Assembly (NCBI GenBank): GCA_007133715.1
Contig: SLMF01000629.1
Location: 1 to 5,465 of the forward strand
Length of the DNA: 5,465 nucleotides
Source of the DNA: Planctomycetaceae bacterium
GTDB taxonomy: Bacteria > Planctomycetota > Planctomycetia > Pirellulales > Pirellulaceae
Direction of reading: 5' to 3'
Positions 1 to 5,465 of the stretch are shown here, one piece after another (the first letter of the stretch is position 1; each line of letters starts with the position of its first letter). The notes under the pieces are model-generated. The model was not told the origin of the DNA. It did no database searches and saw only the letters and a program-made list of their open reading frames with translations. The translations under genes and the position numbers were made by a program.

Positions 1-493
1 CCAGGGCCCGGAACTTCTCCAGATCGACACCCCAGGGCGTCACGGTGGGAAACTCCAGGTCGGGGGCGAGTCGATGTGTCTCCCGAGCCATACAGTGACT
101 CGTCGACGCAATTGCCGCCGCCCGCAGATTCGCGACAACCAGCCGCCGATGAAGACGCGAACATCGGGGAAAATCATAGACATCGGCGCCCATCACCGAC
201 ACCAGCTTGCGCTGGCATCCGCTCAGACGAGCCAGGGTACCGTAGCCGCTTGCGTACAACGCATGCACCAGATCGACCGGGGACTTTCTCAAAGCATACA
301 TGAGCGGAAGGGCGTTGAGAAAGTAACCATGTCGCCCCCGAAACGGCAGTAGGCGGACCTGTACTGCAGGATGCAACGGCTCTTTTCCTGCATGTTGTGT
401 AAAGAGTCGGATCGTGAGTCCCCGTGTGGCCAGCGCGTTCGCCCAGCGTACGGTGTGTATGTCATTCCATCCCGCCAACAATGCGACGTACAT
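1..493 (-). CDS. Glycosyltransferase, GT4-like (GT-B fold), N-terminal part, truncated by window edge
   Basis: Read on the minus strand from the ATG at 493, this frame is open to the window edge, giving 164 codons. The protein starts MYVALLAGWNDIHTVRWANA, the typical first strand and helix of GT4-type retaining glycosyltransferases. It continues with a Rossmann-like N-terminal domain: VDLVHALYASGYGTLARL (about residues 73-90), LVSVMGADVYDFPR (97-110), and the linker-proximal VTPWGVDLEKF (151-161), equivalent to the 'PNGVD..F' segment before the C-terminal nucleotide-sugar-binding domain. That second domain, with the EX7E motif, lies outside the window. Such enzymes transfer a sugar from an NDP donor to a lipid-linked acceptor at the cytoplasmic face of the membrane; donor and acceptor cannot be inferred. 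The start is supported by a TGAGG ribosome site at 503-507, nine bases upstream, and by homologue-like sequence beginning exactly at this Met. It follows the polymerase stop codon by one base, so the two are probably translationally coupled. Confidence 0.9.
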   Translation of the reverse strand, partial: MYVALLAGWNDIHTVRWANALATRGLTIRLFTQHAGKEPLHPAVQVRLLPFRGRHGYFLNALPLMYALRKSPVDLVHALYASGYGTLARLSGCQRKLVSVMGADVYDFPRCSRLHRRLVVANLRAAAIASTSHCMARETHRLAPDLEFPTVTPWGVDLEKFRAL

Positions 494-494
494 G

Positions 495-2012
495 CTACGA
501 TACCTCAGAAAGAGTTCCCGATTGTGGTGGACGCCAGCCAGGGCGCAGGGAGCTGGCAGGGGCCGCTTTCCACGTATTTACACGAGGCCTGCCAGTGCCG
601 GTGCTCACTGGCTGGCGGCGCCCGCCGGCGCCCCGAACGGTCTTCAGCCGATTGATCTGCCTTCGGCGCTGGGGCTGCCGATTGCGCAACTGCCGACAGG
701 GGCTGGCCTGTACCGTTGCCAACCTGCTCACCCCGCCGCAGGTGATGGCCAGGAACACGAGAAAAGTAACGGAATTGATCGCTCCGTGGGTCAAGTGAGA
801 ATACACGAGAAAACTCAACAGAGCCGTACTCAACAGATCACTGTGCGCGTAAGCCGCCAGCAGGTTCCGGGTGAGCAGGTAGCCCAGGGCCACCAGCCCG
901 ATCAAGCCGAACGAGGTAAAGGTGTCGATAAAGACGGAATGAGCGTACATGTCGTAACCCGCAAGGGAGGCCAGTTCACGGTAGCTGGCGATCCCCGAGC
1001 CGAACACGATTTGTGTGGGCGTCATCGCGCCCACCCCCGCGTCCCAGAGTTCGGCCCGCACCTCGATGCCGTCCTGAAATTCCCGCAGGCGGCTGAACAG
1101 TCGGTCTCCGTACTCACCGCTCAGAAACACCCCGGCACCCAATGCCAGAGTGACCGCCCCCAAGAACAGGTTTCCTGTAAGACGCGCCCGCTTATGGAGC
1201 ACGCGGAACAGCAGCACCAATCCTGCGGAAACCAGGGCAGCCAGCACGGCCACAATCACACCGCGGGAAAGGGTCGCCAGCAGCAGCGTCCCCACGCAGG
1301 CCAGTTGGACGAGCGGGAGGAGCCAGGGCTTGCCCCGCTGTGCCGAGCCGAGGCGTGGACGCTGCCACGGTCGCGAGGCGAACAGGAGGTAACCGGCAAA
1401 CCCGACGCAGACAAATCCGCAGGTATTGGCCAAGGCGCGGATGTTTCCGGCCACCGCCAGCCGGCGAGCGGAACCGACGTAGCCCCCCAGATAAACTTCC
1501 ACGACCCCCGCCAGCACTGTGGCGATTGCCAGCACGGACATCAAGTGAAACGTATCGACACGGCCCGAAGCCATGTAGTCGTAAATGACGAAGCAGTAAG
1601 ACACGGCAATGCAGAAGAGGAGCAAATGACCGATCCTGTCCGGGCTTTGATCTCGGTACAGGTTAATCAGCCCCAGGCAGAGGATCAGGCTGACCGAAAG
1701 GAAATTGGCCAGAGAAGAGCCGGGTTCTCGGGCCCGGGCGGCATCGAGCCGGAGCAGGGCCACCCGCCGGATCACGGTGCCGGCAAAGGCGGCGGTCAGC
1801 ACCACGGCGGGGAACGGGGCGGGGATCGCCCCGATCTTCAGCCCGTGGAAGGGCAAAGAGATCAGCACCGCGAAAATGCCGAACTTCGGCGCCTGGGCGG
1901 CAAACAGGCAGGCAAGCAGCAAGAAAGCCGTTTTTGCAGCAGCCGCATCACTCAGATGCATGGCGATCTGCAACGCAAAAAGACTCGCATACGGCAGGTA
2001 AGAACGCATCAT
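495..2012 (-). CDS. Wzy-like O-antigen polymerase / O-antigen ligase family membrane protein
   Basis: This is a 505-residue polytopic membrane protein with about 11-12 hydrophobic segments, beginning near residues 6-18, 28-52, 65-85 and 102-118 and ending near 396-427. The middle carries the hallmarks of the Wzy_C / O-antigen ligase family (PF04932): LLLATLSRG (243-251, Arg250) at the start of a membrane helix, then a non-membrane loop of about 60 residues with VRAELWDAG (318-326), VFGSGIASY (336-344) and YAHSVFIDTFTSFGLIG (356-372). Proteins of this family join undecaprenyl-linked repeat units, or transfer glycan to lipid A, on the periplasmic side. Lying between a flippase and a glycosyltransferase, polymerase is the likelier role, but ligase cannot be excluded. 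The ATG at 2012 is chosen because GGGGGAG lies seven bases upstream and the start overlaps the kinase-like gene's stop as ATGA; a second ATG follows directly at 2009. The last 75 residues form a polar, Arg/Pro/Gln-rich tail with no family resemblance. Confidence 0.9.
   Translation of the reverse strand: MMRSYLPYASLFALQIAMHLSDAAAAKTAFLLLACLFAAQAPKFGIFAVLISLPFHGLKIGAIPAPFPAVVLTAAFAGTVIRRVALLRLDAARAREPGSSLANFLSVSLILCLGLINLYRDQSPDRIGHLLLFCIAVSYCFVIYDYMASGRVDTFHLMSVLAIATVLAGVVEVYLGGYVGSARRLAVAGNIRALANTCGFVCVGFAGYLLFASRPWQRPRLGSAQRGKPWLLPLVQLACVGTLLLATLSRGVIVAVLAALVSAGLVLLFRVLHKRARLTGNLFLGAVTLALGAGVFLSGEYGDRLFSRLREFQDGIEVRAELWDAGVGAMTPTQIVFGSGIASYRELASLAGYDMYAHSVFIDTFTSFGLIGLVALGYLLTRNLLAAYAHSDLLSTALLSFLVYSHLTHGAINSVTFLVFLAITCGGVSRLATVQASPCRQLRNRQPQRRRQINRLKTVRGAGGRRQPVSTGTGRPRVNTWKAAPASSLRPGWRPPQSGTLSEVS
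503..507 (-). promoter_or_regulatory. Ribosome binding site of the glycosyltransferase gene
   Basis: On the minus strand TGAGG lies nine bases before the ATG at 493 and inside the last codons of the polymerase gene. It decides the start of the glycosyltransferase, because that frame stays open upstream of the ATG. Confidence 0.6.
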
Positions 2013-2791
2013 GGGGCAGCTCCCCCATAACGCAACTCCGCAGCCGCTGCGTCGCTCAGGTGGCCCTCGCGCCGTAACCGCTGGCAGAGCTGAAACGCAT
2101 CTTGGGCGGGTGCGCGAGAATGGTCGCTGCACAGGCAAAACCGGGACGCGGGAGGCAGGGCCGCATAACAGGTGTCACAAAAACCGCGGATCTTGGGGTA
2201 CACTTCCCGGAGCAACCGCTCGTCGTTACGGCGGGCCCCATACCGCCAGCCACGCTCTCGGGCGCGGACTCGCCGCAGAGCAGTCGCACTTTCGCAACGG
2301 ACGTACACGAAAATGCTGGCGGTCACCCCGACCGAGTCTGATACCAAGGGTTTCAAAAAACGCCCAATCGATTCCAGCGGTATTTCGTATTGCTCATCGA
2401 TGAAAGAACTCAAGGTCTGCAGCACGTTTTGATTGAAAATCACGACATCATACCGGGGATCCTGAACCAACAGCGTCCGCTTGATGACCTCTTTGACCAG
2501 GCAGGGAGCGCGAGCCAGGCGGTGCCGAAGCCCAGCTGTCGAAGGTTTGGCCAACAGAATGTGCGACCAGGAAAGCAGCGTGGGAGTCCACCTTGCCAAG
2601 CGAGGCAGGCCCCGCATTGCGGCTCCTGCCGAGCCCGCTGGGCGAGCCAAGAGATCGGTGGACAGGTTCGTAGTTCGGTGATCGCCCCACTGAGTGACGC
2701 GGTAACCCATGCTGCACAAGCACTGTTCCAAAGCGTTGGCAAGCGTGCTCTTTCCTGATCCGGGAGTACCAAAGAACTCAATGTGCAACAC
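2009..2791 (-). CDS. P-loop NTPase, thymidylate-kinase-like fold, unknown substrate
   Basis: This predicted soluble protein of 260 residues opens with a short strand and a classic Walker A loop, FFGTPGSGKST (residues 6-16). Later come DPRYDVVIFNQNVLQ (111-125), placed like the Walker B or DR-type strand of nucleoside-monophosphate kinases, and FVYVRCESATALRRVRARER (161-180), which resembles the strand plus Arg-rich LID region of thymidylate-kinase-like enzymes. The residue expected to be acidic at the end of the Walker B-like strand is Asn120. I infer a small-molecule kinase; the substrate (sugar, lipid, nucleotide) is unknown. P-loop kinase-like genes do occur in exopolysaccharide loci. The start is uncertain. 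The GTG at 2791, 14 bases after the flippase stop with a weak GAG six bases upstream, puts the P-loop at the usual distance from the N-terminus. A GTG at 2836 would add 15 residues and overlap the flippase gene. The stop overlaps the polymerase start as ATGA. Confidence 0.8.
   Translation of the reverse strand: MLHIEFFGTPGSGKSTLANALEQCLCSMGYRVTQWGDHRTTNLSTDLLARPAGSAGAAMRGLPRLARWTPTLLSWSHILLAKPSTAGLRHRLARAPCLVKEVIKRTLLVQDPRYDVVIFNQNVLQTLSSFIDEQYEIPLESIGRFLKPLVSDSVGVTASIFVYVRCESATALRRVRARERGWRYGARRNDERLLREVYPKIRGFCDTCYAALPPASRFCLCSDHSRAPAQDAFQLCQRLRREGHLSDAAAAELRYGGAAP
2020..2026 (-). promoter_or_regulatory. Ribosome binding site of the polymerase gene
   Basis: On the minus strand GGGGGAG sits seven bases upstream of the ATG at 2012, within the last codons of the kinase-like gene. 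It argues against the longer in-frame extension reaching 2138, whose extra residues are Arg/Pro-rich and unlike a membrane-protein start. Confidence 0.65.
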
Positions 2792-2805
2792 AGCGAACTC
2801 GTCGT

Positions 2806-4344
2806 TTAGGATGAAGGGGAGGCATGGGGGTCGCACTTCCAGCGAAAACGGCCGGCCACGTCATAACGCCTGACAGCACCAGCTGCCCCCTGGCACCGCG
2901 AGGAATCCGAGAGCGGAGCGGGGCGCAGTCTGCGGAGTGCCCAGACGGTCACCACCCCGGTTCCCACAGCAGTGGCTGTCTTCCCAGCCAGGACCGCCCA
3001 GGCGGCTCCCAACAATCCGAAGCAGGGAACCCAAAGGATGGCCGCGGCAAGAATCAACAAGGTACTGCCCGCTCGGATCGCGAACGTCGACCAGTAGTAA
3101 CGGAGGGCCAACAAAGCCGTGGTGGGGATGCTGGTGTGCCAGACGAAATTGGCCACCATCAGCCAGAGGAAGACCTGGGCGACGTGACGATATTCAGAGC
3201 CGTAGATCCAGCCCAGCAAATCCTCCCCGCCCAACCACACGACGACCAACAGGGGAGTCGCGCAGAGGCAGCCGAGCAGCACCAGTTTCAGGAGGACCTG
3301 CCGGAACTCGCGCAGGCGGCCTTCGGGAGCCAGTTTGGCCAGGCGTGGCAACGCGGTTTGGTGTGCGCTGCGAACAATCAGATCCGTGATTACCAGCAGA
3401 TAGGCGGCGGCAGCGAAATAGGCGAGTTCCGCCGCATCCAAATAGTACGCGATCACGTAACGCGGGAGATTGGAATTCAGAGCGAGCAACGCGGCATTCA
3501 ACCCCAGCGGCAAGGCCAGCAGAAGCAGGGTTGCCACACGGCGGTGGTGAAAAACACGCGGCGACCCCGCCGACACCGACACCCTCGGAATCCGCCTGGC
3601 ATTGGGAATGTCCATCAGCAGCAGGAACAGGGTATGCACCAGGGCAACTCCGCCCACGGCCGTCGCAAGACTCGTCTGACAGAACAACAGCACGGTTACC
3701 GTGACCAGTGAGAGCAACGCTCGCAACGCACGGGCGACGGCGATCAGCTGCATCTGCTCCCGCTGGTGGTGAAAACCATGCAGGATGTCCGAGAACGCTT
3801 CGGCAACTCGCACCAGGGACAAGGCCACCATCAGCGGGAATAGGTGCCAGAACTGCGGCCACAGCAGGGGAGAGACGAAAACCAGCGCGAGGGCGAGACA
3901 ACCGGTGAGGCCCCGCAGAACCAGATAGTCGCTGGACCTGAAGCGGGCCGGGGTATCGGTGATGCAGATCGAGCGCAGATTCAAGTTGGACAATTGGAAC
4001 AGGGGAGTCACAAGCGCCAGAACCAGCGCGTACGAGGCCAACATGGTGGTTCCGCCCAGCCTCGCGACGGCAATGATCATCCCCCATTGCGCGGCGGCGT
4101 GAACGAGGTTTCCGGCCAGCGTCCAGACGGTATTCGTGCGTAACGAGGGGACGGCTGTCGCGGTCGCCTGGACGAGCGGCCGGCTGTCCTGCGGGTGGGA
4201 CGCACGGGTCCGGTCGGAACCGCATTGCCCAACCGTACCTGCGTTTTCCCCATCGCCAGTCAGCTGGCTCGAAAACGGTGGTCGAGCCGGTGCCCGATGC
4301 GTGGTCAAGGATTGGTATTCGGGAAACACAAGGGGGGAGAACAT
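2806..4344 (-). CDS. Wzx-like polysaccharide flippase (MOP/MATE-type membrane transporter)
   Basis: This 512-residue protein has a membrane core from about residue 69 to 470. The first helix region, TNTVWTLAGNLVHAAAQWGM (70-89), is a typical Wzx/RfbX-type start, followed by roughly a dozen hydrophobic segments. Between them are the cytoplasmic-loop-like stretch SDILHGFHHQREQM (185-198) and RSAHQTALPRLAKLAPEG (325-342), which matches the conserved amphipathic loop in the middle of this family. Proteins of this superfamily move undecaprenyl-diphosphate-linked oligosaccharide units across the inner membrane. The ATG at 4344 is the most plausible start; a TTG at 4404 has no visible ribosome site. 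Even from the ATG there is a hydrophilic N-terminal extension of about 68 residues, longer than usual, and no ATG or GTG lies closer to the first helix that would remove it. The C-terminus after about residue 472 is a polar tail of about 40 residues. It sits between the dehydratase and the kinase-like gene in the same direction. The exact glycan transported is unknown. Confidence 0.88.
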   Translation of the reverse strand: MFSPLVFPEYQSLTTHRAPARPPFSSQLTGDGENAGTVGQCGSDRTRASHPQDSRPLVQATATAVPSLRTNTVWTLAGNLVHAAAQWGMIIAVARLGGTTMLASYALVLALVTPLFQLSNLNLRSICITDTPARFRSSDYLVLRGLTGCLALALVFVSPLLWPQFWHLFPLMVALSLVRVAEAFSDILHGFHHQREQMQLIAVARALRALLSLVTVTVLLFCQTSLATAVGGVALVHTLFLLLMDIPNARRIPRVSVSAGSPRVFHHRRVATLLLLALPLGLNAALLALNSNLPRYVIAYYLDAAELAYFAAAAYLLVITDLIVRSAHQTALPRLAKLAPEGRLREFRQVLLKLVLLGCLCATPLLVVVWLGGEDLLGWIYGSEYRHVAQVFLWLMVANFVWHTSIPTTALLALRYYWSTFAIRAGSTLLILAAAILWVPCFGLLGAAWAVLAGKTATAVGTGVVTVWALRRLRPAPLSDSSRCQGAAGAVRRYDVAGRFRWKCDPHASPSS

Positions 4345-4437
4345 GGTCGTATCACTCGTGCTTGCCTTGCTTTTCTTGTGGAGCTTGATGACTCTTCCGA
4401 ACAAGAGGTCGAGCAGGATCGCCGGGGATTGGGAACC
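4345..4437 (-). other. 93-bp spacer between dehydratase and flippase genes
   Basis: This is the only real intergenic gap in the window. I see no strong terminator: there is one weak bulged stem around 4390-4411 without a following U-run on the transcribed strand. I also see no convincing -35/-10 pair. The flippase frame is open across part of it, up to a TTG at 4404, so the gap may be shorter if that weak start is used. Read-through from the dehydratase gene is the simplest view. Confidence 0.4.
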
Positions 4438-5465
4438 TCAGCCAGGGGGGTGGATTTCTGCTAACTCGCCTGCACGTGTCGGAGCAGGTTTGCCACGGTT
4501 CGAAGGATACTCCCAGCAGCGATCCGTCTCGCACCGGTATTCCTCGACAGCCGGTGGCGGCATGGTCAGGCGCGAACGCGGCCCGCTCCTTTTTGCTACC
4601 GGAGCGGGCGGCTTCGAGCGATCGTTTGTCCTGTAATCCGGTACGATGTTGTGGAGTGTTTGCAGGATACGCGTGGCGGAACCATTGACGATTTCGCGTA
4701 GGAAACTCAGACCGCCTTCGAGAACCGCCAAATCCGACTTGTCACCTTCAGCAACAAAGATCTTCGGGTGGCAAGTGGGCAGATGTCGCTCGGCATAACC
4801 ATATAACTGCTCATACAATCTTTCGCCTGGGCGAATTCCCGTATATTCGAGGGCGATGTCTTCGCCGACGCGCAGGCCGGACAGTCGGATCAGGTCCCGT
4901 GCCAACTCGGCCACCCGCACGGGTTCGCCCATATCCAGCACGAAGATCTCGCCGCCCCGACCCATCGCTCCGGCTTGGATCACCAGTTGCGACGCCTCGG
5001 GGATCGTCATGAAAAACCGTTCCATCTCGGGATGGGTCACGGTCACGGGGCCCCCCCGGGCAATCTGCTCGCGGAACACCGGAATCACACTGCCCGCCGA
5101 ATCCAGCACATTACCAAACCGAACCGTGACAAAATCGCACGCCGATTCCCCTGCCCGCGCTTGAATATAAGTTTCTGCAAGCCGTTTGCAGGCACCCATC
5201 ACGCTGCTCGGATTGACGGCCTTGTCGGTCGAAATCATCACGAAGGACTTCACCCCGTGGGTTTCGGACAGATCCGCCAGACGGCAAGTTGCCAGCGTGA
5301 TGTTCTTGACCGCCTCGCCCGGATGGCTCTCCATCAAGGGCACGTGCTTGTAGGCCGCCGCATGGAACACGATCGTCGGACGGTAGCGTTGGAAAAGGCT
5401 TTCCATCCGCGGCCCGTCGTTCAAATCGGCCAGGCAGATCTCGAATGACGCCTGGGGGTTGTCGC
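4438..5465 (-). CDS. UDP-HexNAc 4,6-dehydratase, CapD/WbpM/PglF family, C-terminal part, truncated by window edge
   Basis: The frame enters from the right edge and ends at TGA 4438-4440, giving 341 visible residues. Numbering from the Leu codon at 5424, the landmarks are: VFHAAAYKHVPLME (19-32); ISTDKAVNPSSVMGACKR (64-81), where Met76 replaces the usual SDR tyrosine and Lys80 is the catalytic-site lysine, as in WbpM/PglF/FlaA1 enzymes; VRFGNVLDSAGSVIPVF (101-117); RFFMTIPEASQLV (136-148); GGEIFVLDMGEPV (157-169); and GIRPGERLYEQL (196-207). These identify an inverting or retaining UDP-GlcNAc 4,6-dehydratase that yields a 4-keto-6-deoxy sugar nucleotide, the first step towards QuiNAc, FucNAc or bacillosamine-type sugars. 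The N-terminal NAD-binding glycine motif and any membrane domain lie beyond the window, so the long membrane form is likely but not proven. After VPDY (261-264) there is a 64-residue Pro/Arg-rich tail, longer than usual. It is the most upstream visible member of the putative operon. Confidence 0.93.
   Translation of the reverse strand, partial: DNPQASFEICLADLNDGPRMESLFQRYRPTIVFHAAAYKHVPLMESHPGEAVKNITLATCRLADLSETHGVKSFVMISTDKAVNPSSVMGACKRLAETYIQARAGESACDFVTVRFGNVLDSAGSVIPVFREQIARGGPVTVTHPEMERFFMTIPEASQLVIQAGAMGRGGEIFVLDMGEPVRVAELARDLIRLSGLRVGEDIALEYTGIRPGERLYEQLYGYAERHLPTCHPKIFVAEGDKSDLAVLEGGLSFLREIVNGSATRILQTLHNIVPDYRTNDRSKPPAPVAKRSGPRSRLTMPPPAVEEYRCETDRCWEYPSNRGKPAPTRAGELAEIHPPG
4581..4609. 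repeat. Perfect 9-bp inverted repeat (stem-loop) inside the dehydratase 3' end
   Basis: GCCCGCTCC at 4581-4589 and GGAGCGGGC at 4601-4609 are exact reverse complements around an 11-base loop. The stem lies in codons for the non-conserved dehydratase tail. Neither strand has a T-run after the stem, so it does not look like an intrinsic terminator. Another small palindrome, CGCGAACGCG (4571-4580), sits directly beside it. It could form an mRNA hairpin near the 3' end of the gene, or be a chance product of high GC. Confidence 0.55.

Noticed and set aside
611..634. GC-only palindromic cluster (two GGCGCC copies) in the polymerase tail
   Set aside because: Short, GC-only and imperfect; expected by chance in DNA this GC-rich, with no T-run to suggest a terminator.
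414..2030. A 538-codon open frame on the plus strand, antisense to the polymerase gene
   Set aside because: Its product is rich in Gln, His, Gly and Arg with no motif, no hydrophobic core and no ribosome site. It mirrors the polymerase codons and is explained by GC-biased third positions leaving few stops on the opposite strand.
2824..3711. A 295-codon open frame on the plus strand, antisense to the flippase gene
   Set aside because: Low-complexity Gln/Gly/Arg composition and no family resemblance; it is the antisense shadow of a real membrane protein gene.
3194..4225. A 343-codon frame on the minus strand in another phase of the flippase gene
   Set aside because: The Arg/Pro/Ala-rich product has no motif, while the overlapping frame encodes a clear Wzx-like protein over the same DNA.
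4390..4411. Possible terminator hairpin between the dehydratase and flippase genes
   Set aside because: The stem is short and bulged, and no U-run follows on the transcribed strand, so it does not support a transcription stop.
5043..5060. C-rich run with the palindromic core GGGGCCCC and CCCGGG
   Set aside because: It lies within well-conserved dehydratase codons (the ARGGPVTV region) and is explained by Gly and Pro codon choice.
4975..5448. A 157-codon plus-strand open frame opposite the dehydratase
   Set aside because: The minus-strand frame encodes strongly conserved dehydratase motifs across this stretch; the plus-strand product is His/Arg-rich and featureless.

Overview
The window is a compact stretch of a bacterial cell-surface polysaccharide locus. 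All real genes lie on the minus strand, so transcription runs from the right edge to the left edge. The DNA is GC-rich (by eye near 60%), and codons in the conserved parts of the genes favour G or C in the third position. The gene content (nucleotide-sugar dehydratase, flippase, polymerase, glycosyltransferase) is that of a Wzx/Wzy-type O-antigen, capsule or exopolysaccharide pathway. The organism is most likely a high-GC Gram-negative or otherwise diderm bacterium. The style of the flippase and the presence of a P-loop kinase-like gene would fit Planctomycetota or a proteobacterium, but the phylum cannot be settled from this sequence.

Layout in transcription order: (1) >5465..4438, the 3' part of a membrane-type UDP-HexNAc 4,6-dehydratase of the CapD/WbpM/PglF family, cut by the window edge. 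(2) A 93-bp spacer, then 4344..2806, a Wzx-like polysaccharide flippase. (3) 2791..2009, a small P-loop NTPase resembling thymidylate-kinase-fold kinases; its role is not known and it is the least ordinary gene here. (4) 2012..495, a Wzy/O-antigen-ligase-family membrane polymerase, overlapping gene 3 by ATGA. (5) 493..<1, the N-terminal part of a GT-B (GT4-type) glycosyltransferase, starting one base after the polymerase stop and cut by the left edge.

Working together, the dehydratase would make a UDP-4-keto-6-deoxy-HexNAc precursor (towards sugars such as QuiNAc, FucNAc or bacillosamine). Glycosyltransferases build a lipid-linked repeat unit in the cytoplasm, the flippase moves it across the inner membrane, and the polymerase joins the units outside. 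The kinase-like protein may phosphorylate a sugar, lipid or other precursor, but nothing visible fixes its substrate.

There are no tRNA or rRNA genes, CRISPR arrays, insertion sequences, attachment sites or strong terminators in the window. The genes look like one operon whose promoter lies beyond the right edge. Apart from the kinase-like gene, what stands out is a set of long non-conserved protein tails and a perfect inverted repeat inside one of them.
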